NCBI GenBank assembly: GCA_964432875.1
Contig: CAYSPJ010000021.1
Location: 1 to 53,902 of the forward strand
Direction: 5' to 3'
DNA: 53,902 nucleotides
Origin: JACJYE01 sp964432875
GTDB lineage: Bacteria; Bacteroidota; Bacteroidia; Chitinophagales; Saprospiraceae
Below, piece by piece: positions 1 to 8,008 of this stretch. The translations under genes were made by a program, and so were the position numbers. Under the pieces are notes generated by a model. It searched no databases and was not told the origin of the DNA. It was given only the letters and a program-made list of their open reading frames with translations. Positions within the stretch are counted from its first letter, which is position 1. Every line of letters starts with the position of its first letter.

Positions 1-77
1 ATGCGGGGCAAAGATAAGAAGTTTGCGGCTATTTATCTAGCTCTGGGGGGCGGGCTTCGGGCGGCGGGTTTTGGGTT

Positions 78-1196
78 TCAAATCTCTCCCTCAAACACTT
101 GGTACCGCTTGATTACCCGTCCTCCCAAGGCCGCCATCATCTTTTTCATCGGCCCATTGGTATCCATCACGTAGCAGGCCTCGCCCCAGGTGATGCCATG
201 GCGGCGTGCGTGGCCGGCAATGCGGGCGTAGAGCAGCCAGTCAATGCCCAAGCGGCGGAATTGGGGCAGCACGCCGAGTATCATGATGCGGACGCCATTG
301 ATGCGGCGCTTGGCCGCGAGCAGGTGCCACCAGCCCCAGGGCAACAGGCGACCGCGGGGCATCTTGATGAAGGCCTGGTTGTAGTCGGGTACCGCCAGGG
401 CATAAGCGATGAGGCGGCCCTCGCGCTCGGCTAACCACACATTTTCTGCGCTGACCAATTGCCGCAAATCGGCAGCCATGTGGCGGAATTCGGCTTCGTT
501 GAGCGGAAGGAAGCCCCAGCCGCTAATATTCGCCGCATTATAGGTCTCGCGCAAGGCAGCGATATCAGCATCGTAACGCTTGAAATCAATGGGGCGCACC
601 CGGATGCCCCGCTGCTGGAGGCGGGCTTCCAGCGCTGCTGCTTTGGCATACAGATCAGCGGGCAGGGCAGCATGCTCGCAGTAGTACGAGTAAAGGTCTT
701 GCCAAGGCTTCAATCCATAGCCTTCGAGCAGGCGGGCGTAATAGGGGAAATTGTAGGGCATGAGTACCACCGGAGGGCATTCAAAGCCTTCGGCCAGGAT
801 GCCCACTGCGTCGTTGGTGGTGAAATTTTCCGGGCCCGCGATGCGGCTAAGCCCCCGCATGCGCAGCCAAGCGGCGGCGGCATCGAGTAGCGCTTTGGCC
901 ACGGCGACATCGTTTACCGCATCAAAGAAGCCGAAAAAGCCGGTGCCGTCCTGATAGACATCCAGATGGGCGCGGTTGTGGATGGCGGCGATGCGGCCCA
1001 ACGTTTGCCCCTCGCTGCCGAGCGCCAGGAAATAGGCGGCTTCGGAATGCTGGAAAAAAGGGTTACGTCGCTGGCTCAACAGCTTGCGCATCAGGAAGTT
1101 GGGCTGGGGCACATAGCAGTGGTCGCCGGCGTAAAGCTGGTGCGGAAAGGCGATGAAACGCTCAATATCAGCTTTGGAAGCAACCTGGATGATCAT
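78..1196 (-). CDS. YghO-like GNAT-fold protein
   Basis: The 372-residue protein resembles the YghO-type family of GNAT-fold proteins. The N-terminal part is FGFFD-containing with a conserved-looking GPENFTTND stretch near residue 120. The C-terminal half has the GNAT acetyl-CoA-binding pattern (around ILGVLPQFRRLGID, residues 305-318) and ends in a MKKMMAALGGRVIKRY segment typical of these proteins. No signal peptide is seen, so it is probably cytosolic. It is the last gene of a minus-strand run behind two radical SAM genes, separated from them by a 109-nt spacer carrying short repeats, so it may be co-transcribed. The acyl or acetyl acceptor is unknown. The family assignment is by recognition; the role in this cluster is inference. 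Confidence 0.75.
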   Translation of the reverse strand: MIIQVASKADIERFIAFPHQLYAGDHCYVPQPNFLMRKLLSQRRNPFFQHSEAAYFLALGSEGQTLGRIAAIHNRAHLDVYQDGTGFFGFFDAVNDVAVAKALLDAAAAWLRMRGLSRIAGPENFTTNDAVGILAEGFECPPVVLMPYNFPYYARLLEGYGLKPWQDLYSYYCEHAALPADLYAKAAALEARLQQRGIRVRPIDFKRYDADIAALRETYNAANISGWGFLPLNEAEFRHMAADLRQLVSAENVWLAEREGRLIAYALAVPDYNQAFIKMPRGRLLPWGWWHLLAAKRRINGVRIMILGVLPQFRRLGIDWLLYARIAGHARRHGITWGEACYVMDTNGPMKKMMAALGGRVIKRYQVFEGEI

Positions 1197-1209
1197 AGCA
1201 GCAACTTAT

Positions 1210-1294
1210 AGGGATGGAATCCCTCACTCAGCAATAGCTTGGGCAGGGATTCCATCCCTCGATCAGCAATAACCTGGGCAGGGATTCCATCCCT
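1210..1294. repeat. Short 35-bp direct repeat with inverted core
   Basis: Two copies of a 32-bp segment start at 1228 and 1263, exactly 35 bp apart, and differ at only two positions. Each ends with the quasi-palindrome AGGGATTCCATCCCT. A third copy of that core, in opposite orientation (AGGGATGGAATCCCT), lies at 1210-1224. The set fills the spacer between the radical SAM gene and the YghO-like gene. It looks like a dispersed intergenic palindromic repeat and could form hairpins in the transcript. Confidence 0.7.
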
Positions 1295-1305
1295 GCGCCA
1301 CCGGC

Positions 1306-2634
1306 TCACAACACATTCGGCGCATCGCCCCGGCGAATGAAGCGAAGGTAGTTCAAGTTTACGAAAAAAGCAAAGAGGAAGAGGGCGGGGTTTTTCCAAA
1401 AGCGCCGGTGCCAGAGCGTGCGCCGCAGGATATTGGGCAGGGAATAAACCTTTTGGTACAGCTCCCAGTACAGCTCGGTGAGCTTTTCAGGGCTGATCTT
1501 TGCCGGGGTATGCACCGCATCGGTAGCGGTGTAGCGGCTGTAGTCCTCGTGCAGGAGGCGGCCTTTTGCTTTGTACGACTCATAGAGGTCGGAGCCCGGC
1601 ATGGGGGTCATGACGTAAAATTTCGGGATGGGGATTTTGTTGCGCACCACAAAATCGGCCGTAGCGCGGATGCTCTCCTCGGTATCGCCATCGGTACCCA
1701 CGATCATCTCGGTGGCGGGCAGTATACCTGCATCGAGCACGCGGCGCAACATCTCCTCGTTCTCGTCGGCGCGACACCAGGATTTGCCCACTGCATCGAG
1801 GCTTTCCTGGCTGATGCTTTCGACGCCGATGCTGAGGATGCGGCAGCCGCTTTGGGCCGCCAGCTTCAGCAATTCCGGTTTTTTCGCCAACCGGATGGAA
1901 CACTGCGTGGCCCAGATCATGCGCATGGGCTTCACGGCGCGGCAGAGCTCGCCAAAGAAACGCGGGTTGCCGATGAGGTTGTCGTCAATAAGAAAGAAGC
2001 TGCGGTAGCCCAGCGCTTTGACCCGCCGGATGTCGCGCAGCACTTCTTCCACTGGGCGGGTGAGGTATTTCTGCCGGTACAGGCAGTAAATGGAGCAGTA
2101 GCTACAAGCGTGGGGGCAGCCCCGGCCGGCCTGCACGGGCAGCATGAAAGCGATTTTCTTGCTGGTCAGCAACTCGTAGCGCGGCAGTGGCAGCTGAGCC
2201 AGGTCCTCTTGCTGGATGGGGTATTGGTAGCGCCGTTGCAGATGCCCCTGCTCGAAATCGCGCAGCATCAAGGGGTAGGCGATTTCTGCATCGCCGATGA
2301 CGACGCTGTCGCAGGTCGGCGCGACGTAATCGGGGATCATCGAAGGCATGTAACCGCCGAAGACGACCGTTTTGCCGCGGCGTTTGAACTCCCGCGCGAT
2401 GTCCATGCCGCGCAGTACCGCCTGCCCCATCGCGCCGATGCCGATGAGGTCGGCATCGGTGTCGAAAGGCACCTCTTCGATGACCTCCAGGCACAGCTCC
2501 ACCTCCCAGTGAGGCGGCGTGAGCGCGGCCAGATGGGGAAAGGCCAGCCCGGGCAGGAAAAGGCGGCGCTGCTTGACTAGTCCGCTGCCATCTTCGCGGT
2601 ACTGGGTCGGCTGGATGAAGAGGATTTTGGGCAT
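1306..2634 (-). CDS. B12-binding-domain radical SAM protein (second of pair)
   Basis: The 442-residue protein begins with a cobalamin-binding-like Rossmann segment (MPKILFIQP, then a DADLIGIGAMGQ stretch) and carries the radical SAM iron-sulfur motif CxxxCxxC in GCPHACSYCS near residue 175. It therefore should cleave S-adenosylmethionine and may use B12. The start is placed at ATG 2634, because the preceding 20 codons of open frame do not look like the family N-terminus and lie inside the upstream gene. Even so it overlaps the upstream radical SAM gene by 58 nt, which implies translational coupling. The substrate is unknown; hopanoid- and lipid-modifying enzymes share this architecture, but nothing here fixes the product. 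Confidence 0.85.
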   Translation of the reverse strand: MPKILFIQPTQYREDGSGLVKQRRLFLPGLAFPHLAALTPPHWEVELCLEVIEEVPFDTDADLIGIGAMGQAVLRGMDIAREFKRRGKTVVFGGYMPSMIPDYVAPTCDSVVIGDAEIAYPLMLRDFEQGHLQRRYQYPIQQEDLAQLPLPRYELLTSKKIAFMLPVQAGRGCPHACSYCSIYCLYRQKYLTRPVEEVLRDIRRVKALGYRSFFLIDDNLIGNPRFFGELCRAVKPMRMIWATQCSIRLAKKPELLKLAAQSGCRILSIGVESISQESLDAVGKSWCRADENEEMLRRVLDAGILPATEMIVGTDGDTEESIRATADFVVRNKIPIPKFYVMTPMPGSDLYESYKAKGRLLHEDYSRYTATDAVHTPAKISPEKLTELYWELYQKVYSLPNILRRTLWHRRFWKNPALFLFAFFVNLNYLRFIRRGDAPNVL

Positions 2635-3986
2635 GATGCGATGCGTTGTAGGTACTGCTGGCGCACGCGGTAAATCCCTCGCGCCAGTTTCCACTGGATG
2701 AACAAAGGATAGCGCCGGGCGTGGCTGAGCAGGTTTTTGCGGTTGAAGACGATGCGCTCATACAGGCGCAGGATGTTCTCGTAATAGCGCTCTATGCTCA
2801 TGCGCGTGGGGCGGATGGCCACGTGCGCCAAGTCCCAGCGGGCAAAATCCTCGCGGCTGATTGCCAGCTCTTCATCCGCTACCTCGATACCGGTGCCTTT
2901 GAGCGGTGTCAAAGGCTGCAGGTTGACGAATTTGATGCCCAGGCTGAGCAGCTCGTCGCCTGCGCGCTGGAAGTCCTCTTCCGACCAGCCGGGCGAAGTG
3001 ATGACGGCAGCGTAGCAGTCCACCTCGTTTTCGTTGAGCACTGCCAGAGCGCGACGGTTGATGTCGCGGGTAGTACATTTTTCAAACGAAGCCAGCTCCT
3101 GGTCGTTGAAAGACTCGATGCCTACAATGACCGTGCGCAAGCCGACCGATTTCAGCTCCCGGATGATGTCGGGATACTTGACGATGAAATCGGCCCGTCC
3201 ATAGACGAGGTATTTTTTCTCGATTTTTTCCTCTCGCAGGCGGCGGATGAACTCGCGCAGCCGCGTGGGCGAGAGCAGGAAGTCATCGTCCACGATATAG
3301 ACTTCCTTTTCGCGGATGGTTTTCAGCTCGGCGATCACGTCCTCCAGCGGCCGGGCAAAGTAATGGCCATCGGTGATTTGCCGGCAGAAGCAGAAATTGC
3401 AGTGGTAAGGGCAGCCGAAGGAGGTCTTTATCAGCGCCACCCGGTGGTGGAAGACGTAGAAGTACTGGCGGCGATAGCGCTGGGTGAGTTCGCGCCGGGG
3501 CAGGGGGAAATAAAAGTCGAAGGGGGGCAACTCGGCCGGCTTCAGAGGCTCTCCTGTTCGCAGGATGCCTGCTGGCAGCGGCGTGTGGAAGCGCAGATGG
3601 GCCAGTAGTTCCGGGAACACCCGGGTCGCGTTGCGCACGACGCGGAAGTCAATGGCCGGGTCGTCGGCGTCTTCCGGGAATTTCTCCACGTGCACCCCGC
3701 CGGCTACAGTGCGTACGCCCGGCACCAAGTCCTTGGCTAATCGGCAATACGCCTTCATCGTCGGGAGGTGGGTGATGTAGCCCGTGGTGCAAAACAGCTC
3801 GGGCTGAAATTCGCGGATGATTTGCGCCAGCGGCCTTTTCTCCAGGATCATATCGGCGATCATCACCTGGTCATTAGGGGTGGTCAGCGCGGCCATCACC
3901 TCCAGTTCCAGAGGCTCCACTACCATGAGGTGTTGCAGCCCGATGGTATCCGGCGCAGGCTGCGGGCGGGCAAAGAGGATTCTCAT
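2577..3986 (-). CDS. B12-binding-domain radical SAM protein (first of pair)
   Basis: The 469-residue protein has an N-terminal B12-binding-like fold (MRILFARPQP to about residue 135, with TVAGGVHVEKFPED near residue 92) followed by a radical SAM domain whose cluster motif is GCPYHCNFCFC near residue 190. IVDDDFLLSP and VGIESFNDQEL are further radical SAM family landmarks. Its start overlaps the stop of the upstream FemAB-like gene by 4 nt (ATGA), so the two are one transcription unit. The last roughly 20 residues (serine-rich) are encoded in the overlap with the next gene and look unlike a conserved domain. The reaction is unknown. Confidence 0.85.
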   Translation of the reverse strand: MRILFARPQPAPDTIGLQHLMVVEPLELEVMAALTTPNDQVMIADMILEKRPLAQIIREFQPELFCTTGYITHLPTMKAYCRLAKDLVPGVRTVAGGVHVEKFPEDADDPAIDFRVVRNATRVFPELLAHLRFHTPLPAGILRTGEPLKPAELPPFDFYFPLPRRELTQRYRRQYFYVFHHRVALIKTSFGCPYHCNFCFCRQITDGHYFARPLEDVIAELKTIREKEVYIVDDDFLLSPTRLREFIRRLREEKIEKKYLVYGRADFIVKYPDIIRELKSVGLRTVIVGIESFNDQELASFEKCTTRDINRRALAVLNENEVDCYAAVITSPGWSEEDFQRAGDELLSLGIKFVNLQPLTPLKGTGIEVADEELAISREDFARWDLAHVAIRPTRMSIERYYENILRLYERIVFNRKNLLSHARRYPLFIQWKLARGIYRVRQQYLQRIASCPKSSSSSRPSTAKMAAD

Positions 3987-5038
3987 AGGCGCAGGTTGTT
4001 AGCAGCCGGCTGGAGCGCGGCACCGCGCAGCGCGCGGATATCCGGCAGCGGCCTACGGTACTCTATCCAGCGGCGTAGTTGTTGAATGAGGAACATCGCG
4101 GCACGGTTGCGGTGGTAGAGGAAAAGCCGCTTGGGCACGAGCTGTCCGCCGGCTTTCATTTTAGGCACCTCGGCCGTCTGGCCCAACTCTACGCTCCGGA
4201 AGCCCCCGTGAAAAGCTTCGCGGATGATGCCGTAGAGGTTGTTGAAGTAAAACTGATAAGGCTGGAGTAGCCGGTAATCGTGGCCGCCGAAAAAGAAGTA
4301 AAGCGTCCCGCCATCGCGGGCGCAGATATGCCAGCCGAGCATCTGCCCGTCGCCGTAGTAGGTGGTCAGGTAAAAGTCGTCGGGCAGGTTTTGAAAAAAG
4401 GGGGAGCTCAGCGTCTCCAGCTTGCTGTCCGTGCGGCGCATGATCTGGAGGTAGAGCTGATGATGCTCAGGCGTAAATGCCGTGCAGGGCGTTTCAATGG
4501 CCTGCACCCCCTCAAAGCACTCCAGGGCCTGTCGCAAGCGGCGGCGGTAAGGCGCGCGCAGAGCTTGCTGGTAACCTTCCCACCCGTCGCCGGGCAGCTC
4601 CGCCGCCACGGAGGGCAGCATCCGCAAGTTGATGCCGGGTGCCGTATCAATTTCCGGATCGAGGTTCAGCCCCAGGATCAGCCCGTGTTCCTGCTGTAAA
4701 ATATGCCTGATCAGTGCCTCTGCGACCTCCCTGTGCCGGGCCAGCAAGCCCGGCGCCGCCACCGAGGCCGGCAGCCCGATGACCGTCATGCGCAAGGGGC
4801 TGGGGATCTGGCTGAAGGTGAACAAATCGATGGCGAGGGTATAGACGCAGGCACCAGCAACCAGAGCGCCGCCTTCCCATAACAGGTAATAGCGCTGACG
4901 ACAGGGGTTGTAGCGATCGGCATGACCCAAAAATACCCGCCCTTGGAAGATGCAATCTGCCAAATCATCCCATTCCGGCGGCAGGCTGGCCGCCGACGGG
5001 CATTTCTCGAAGCGGGTGGTTGGCTTCATCATAATCAA
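3983..5038 (-). CDS. FemAB/BioF2-like GNAT acyltransferase
   Basis: The 351-residue protein has the peptidoglycan-bridge/BioF2-like acetyltransferase pattern. There is a YRRRLRQALE segment near residue 190, then TLYFFFGGHDYRL, YGIIREAFHGGFRSVELGQTAE and KMKAGGQLVPKRLFLYH near residues 255-320. It is the first gene of the minus-strand cluster that continues into two radical SAM genes. ATG 5029 is an alternative start. A second protein of the same fold lies at 22112-23434 and shares the layout RRAFKKA ... FSRTAMEIKSSVGAE. The family transfers acyl or aminoacyl groups; the donor and acceptor here are unknown. Confidence 0.75.
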   Translation of the reverse strand: MIMMKPTTRFEKCPSAASLPPEWDDLADCIFQGRVFLGHADRYNPCRQRYYLLWEGGALVAGACVYTLAIDLFTFSQIPSPLRMTVIGLPASVAAPGLLARHREVAEALIRHILQQEHGLILGLNLDPEIDTAPGINLRMLPSVAAELPGDGWEGYQQALRAPYRRRLRQALECFEGVQAIETPCTAFTPEHHQLYLQIMRRTDSKLETLSSPFFQNLPDDFYLTTYYGDGQMLGWHICARDGGTLYFFFGGHDYRLLQPYQFYFNNLYGIIREAFHGGFRSVELGQTAEVPKMKAGGQLVPKRLFLYHRNRAAMFLIQQLRRWIEYRRPLPDIRALRGAALQPAANNLRL

Positions 5039-5455
5039 GCAAATTTATGTATTACCGACAGCTCGTGTCATGATATAGATCATTGCGGCGTTTGATATTG
5101 GTCACTACCTCCGCTTTGCCAAATCCCTTGATTTACAACGATGATTGTAACCCACCGCGGATTGGGCATCGGGGGCTTTTCGACGGGCTTCTTGCGCAAT
5201 TCAGTGGCCTTTACTGAACGCGAGGCCCCATTCTCCAGCGCTCGATGTACCCCGGGGGCAAGCTGCGCGCGTGGCTCTACGGCAGCCAGGCCCGGTTCCG
5301 CCGCGGTATGGCAGATTTCGACCGCTACATCTACGAGTGCATCTTTTCGCGAATGGGAACGCTGATTTTCGCTAAATCGGTTTGCGGGGATTCGCGTCCC
5401 CCTGCTTCGCGTTCCAAAACTTTCGCGTAAATTTGTGTTCCAAAACCAGTAGCCC
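5039..5455. other. Gene-poor divergent spacer with possible gene remnants
   Basis: This 417-nt spacer between divergent genes holds no convincing intact gene. A short plus-frame reading at 5221-5430 contains LYGSQAR, which recalls the GSxAR motif of nucleotidyltransferase (MNT) domains. The minus strand at about 5230-5360 reads ALVDVAVEI followed by EPGL, which recalls the start of GxxExxYE-family proteins. Neither continues in frame into the rest of a domain. At most they are decayed fragments, and chance is possible. Confidence 0.35.
5428..5435 (+). promoter_or_regulatory. Possible -7 box for flippase operon
   Basis: TAAATTTG matches the Bacteroidota -7 consensus TAnnTTTG and lies 21-28 nt before the first ATG of the flippase-like gene. 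No clear TTTG -33 box lies 18-21 nt upstream, so this is a weak call. Confidence 0.3.
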
Positions 5456-6499
5456 ATGCCGATGAAAATGCCGCGCCAGATGCTCAATCTGCTTTTTAAA
5501 GCAGCCGTGGCGGGGCTATTGCTCTGGGCTATCTATCGGCAGGTCTTTGGGCGCAGCGATGCGGCGGAGCTGTGGGCAGCCTGGCAGCAGCAGTTGCAGG
5601 GCGGGCAGTGGCCCTGGCTGGCTTTGGCTATCGCCCTTATGCCGCTCAATTGGGCCTTGGAGGCTGCCAAGTGGCGTTATTTATTGACGCCATCCTGCCA
5701 CTTGCCTTTTAGGCAGGCGCTGCGAGCAGTGTTTTGTGGGCTGGCGCTCTCTCTCTTTACGCCCCAGCGTATCGGCGAGTACGTGGGGCGGGTACTGGGG
5801 GTGCCGGCCCGGCACAACTGGGCGGCGGTACTGGCCATGGCGGTAGGCAATTTTGCCCAGTTGTTGGTGTTGCTCAGCTTTGGGCTGGCAGGGGCTTCGC
5901 TATTGCTGGGAGAATATCTAGGCAATCTGGCTGCATGGAGCGCCGTAGCAGTGGTCTTGCTGTTGGTTTTGCACCTGCTATTTTTCAACCTCAGCCGTTT
6001 GCCCGCTTTGTTGCGCAAGCTCCCTTTGCCGCGCCGCGCTTGGCGGCTGATCCTGATGTTGCGAGAGTATCAGGCAGGACAGTTGTCCCGAGCCTGGGGT
6101 TGGTCGGCGGCGCGTTATGCTACTTACAGCCTGCAGTATTACGCTCTGGCAGTGTTTTTTGGTATCGCTGCGCCGCCCCTGCTGGCCTTTGCCGCCATTG
6201 CCAGCGTATTCCTGATCCAGACGAGCGTGCCGTTGCCGCCGTTGATGGGGCTCTTGGCTCGGGGCGAAGCAGCGCTACTGATTTGGGGGCGCTTCAGCGA
6301 GCAACCCTTGGGCATCCTGGCGGCAACTTATGGCTTGTTTATACTAAACCTTTGCCTGCCCGCGTTACTTGGGCTGGGTTTCATCGTCAAAACAAATATC
6401 TTAAAATCATTGGGTTATGAAAATGATTTATTTCAGAATCAGCCTTTTAGGCGCTTTTTTGACCTTGCTTATGGCATTCGCACCAGCCGAAAGAGGTGA
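5456..6499 (+). CDS. Flippase-like (LPG synthase TM / UPF0104) membrane protein
   Basis: The 347-residue protein is almost entirely hydrophobic with about eight membrane spans and fits the lysylphosphatidylglycerol-synthase transmembrane (UPF0104, AglD/MprF-like flippase) family. Family-like features are LEAAKWRYLL near residue 70 and the RAVFCGLALSLFTPQRIGEYVGR segment near residues 88-110, written here as two adjoining parts: RAVFCGLALS and LFTPQRIGEYVGR. Such proteins move lipids or lipid-linked sugars across the inner membrane. Starts at 5462 and 5468 are possible. Its 3' end overlaps the next gene by 83 nt, and the stop may have drifted downstream. Confidence 0.8.
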   Translation: MPMKMPRQMLNLLFKAAVAGLLLWAIYRQVFGRSDAAELWAAWQQQLQGGQWPWLALAIALMPLNWALEAAKWRYLLTPSCHLPFRQALRAVFCGLALSLFTPQRIGEYVGRVLGVPARHNWAAVLAMAVGNFAQLLVLLSFGLAGASLLLGEYLGNLAAWSAVAVVLLLVLHLLFFNLSRLPALLRKLPLPRRAWRLILMLREYQAGQLSRAWGWSAARYATYSLQYYALAVFFGIAAPPLLAFAAIASVFLIQTSVPLPPLMGLLARGEAALLIWGRFSEQPLGILAATYGLFILNLCLPALLGLGFIVKTNILKSLGYENDLFQNQPFRRFFDLAYGIRTSRKR

Positions 6500-7289
6500 T
6501 TGGACAACGGCAAATTTAACGCCGGAGCAGATTTCAATCAACCCATGCTCTATGTCTAATAGTGCTTTTCAGCACGGGGAAACCATGGTTTATAAATTGT
6601 ACTACAACTGGAACTTCGTTTGGCTTGCTGCCGGCGAAGTCACCTTCCGGGTAAAAGAGACTAAAGACCAATATCATTTCTCGGTGCATGGTGCCACCTA
6701 CAAATCTTATGAGTGGTTCTACAAAGTGAACGACCGCTATGATACCTATGTGGATAAAAAGACCTTGCTGCCGGTGCTGTCGATCCGCGATGTACAGGAG
6801 GGTAAGTACCGCCTTTATGATAAAGTCACCTTTGATCAGCAGGGGAAAAAAGCTTTCTCCTTGCGGGGCAAGACCAAGGACGTGGCACAGCTGACGGAAT
6901 ACCCCATCGACAACTGCATGCATGATATCCTATCTATTATCTATTACACCCGCAATATCGATTTTGCCAACCTGTCAAACGGGGGCGCATTCCCTATCAA
7001 GATTTTTATGGATAAAGAGACCTGGCCGCTGAAAGTCAGCTACTTGGGTAAGGAAAAAGATAAGAGGATCAAGGGTTTTGGCAAAATGAATACCATCAAA
7101 TTCAGTCCGGATGTCATTTCCGGTTATGTGTTTGGAGAAGGTGCCAAAATGACCGTCTGGGCTTCTGACGACCAAAACAAGATACCCTTGCTCATCGAGT
7201 CTCCAGTTTCAGTAGGCTCGGTCAAAGCGGTACTCAAAGAGTACAAAGGCCTTCGCTATCCATTCAACCCCGCACCGGAAAATGATTAG
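6417..7289 (+). CDS. DUF3108 domain protein, exported
   Basis: The 290-residue protein starts with a signal peptide (FRISLLGAFLTLLMAFAPA) and then carries a DUF3108 domain. It contains GETMVYKLYYNWNFVWLAAGE near residue 55 (two adjoining parts GETMVYKLYYNW and NFVWLAAGE), the pattern YDTYVDKKTLLPV, and a KIPLLIESPVSVGSVKAVL C-terminal strand. The family is periplasmic and of unknown function; it probably has a beta-barrel or lipid-binding-like sheet. It overlaps the flippase gene by 83 nt and the DUF4230 gene by 8 nt, so the three are probably translated from one mRNA. Confidence 0.85.
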   Translation: MKMIYFRISLLGAFLTLLMAFAPAERGDWTTANLTPEQISINPCSMSNSAFQHGETMVYKLYYNWNFVWLAAGEVTFRVKETKDQYHFSVHGATYKSYEWFYKVNDRYDTYVDKKTLLPVLSIRDVQEGKYRLYDKVTFDQQGKKAFSLRGKTKDVAQLTEYPIDNCMHDILSIIYYTRNIDFANLSNGGAFPIKIFMDKETWPLKVSYLGKEKDKRIKGFGKMNTIKFSPDVISGYVFGEGAKMTVWASDDQNKIPLLIESPVSVGSVKAVLKEYKGLRYPFNPAPEND

Positions 7290-7920
7290 AAGAACCTTAT
7301 CGATTATCACCCTGATCGTTGTCTTTGCCTTAGGAGCCTGGCTGGCCAGCCTGCTGTATCGGCAGCAGGCCGAGCAGGAGTCTCGCTCGCAATCGGTGGT
7401 GTTGCTAGAGCAAGTCAACAAGGTCTGTAAGCTGGTCACGGTAGAAGGTGTTTTCAGCGAGCTGTACGACGAGACCAATATCAAGAAATTTACGTTCTAC
7501 CTGCCGCTGCCTAGTACCTGGAGCTTTTCCAAGCAAGCCATCCTGCACGTACGAGGGAAGGTGTTGGTCGGCTATGACATGGAGAACGTCAAAATCAGAG
7601 CCGATAGCACCGAGCGATTGCTGGTAATCAGCAACTTGCCGGAGCCGCAGATTTTGGCAGTGGATCATCAAGTGGAATACAAAAACCTGGATGCCAGTTT
7701 CTTCAACAGCTTCACCCCCGAAGATTACACCCGCCTGAACAAGAATGCCAAGGACGTGCTCAGCCGCAAGGCTAAAGAAAGCGGCTTGCTGCAAGAAGCC
7801 CAGGCGCAGGGCAACCAGATGCTGGAGGTCATCCGCTACATGGCTGCTTCAGTAGGCTGGACCGCAGTGGTGGAACGCGGCGGCTTGCAGGTGCCTCTGG
7901 ATACGCTGTTGAAGAATTAG
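7282..7920 (+). CDS. DUF4230 domain protein, membrane-anchored
   Basis: The 212-residue protein has one N-terminal membrane segment (LSIITLIVVFALGAWLASLL) and a DUF4230 domain with the typical LVTVEGVFSELYDE and VRGKVLVGYDMENVKI stretches. The C-terminal helix carries GLLQEAQAQGNQMLEVI. The ATG overlaps the DUF3108 stop (ATGATTAG). The domain is extracytoplasmic and of unknown function. With its two upstream partners it suggests a small envelope module; this is inference from overlap only. Confidence 0.85.
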   Translation: MIRRTLSIITLIVVFALGAWLASLLYRQQAEQESRSQSVVLLEQVNKVCKLVTVEGVFSELYDETNIKKFTFYLPLPSTWSFSKQAILHVRGKVLVGYDMENVKIRADSTERLLVISNLPEPQILAVDHQVEYKNLDASFFNSFTPEDYTRLNKNAKDVLSRKAKESGLLQEAQAQGNQMLEVIRYMAASVGWTAVVERGGLQVPLDTLLKN

Positions 7921-8008
7921 TAGCCAGGGCTTCCGTCCATCCTCGTGAACAATCCTAAGGGCTAAGCCTTGCCCTCTAATGCATCCAGCAACTAAACGCG
8001 ACCATGCC

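Noticed and set aside
1408..2580. Plus-strand open frame of 390 codons
   Set aside because: Antisense to the second radical SAM gene, which has the CxxxCxxC motif; no domain in the plus reading.
5080..5487. Minus-strand frame of 135 codons
   Set aside because: Runs into the start of the flippase gene and shows no sustained domain; only a short VDVAVEI stretch recalls a family.
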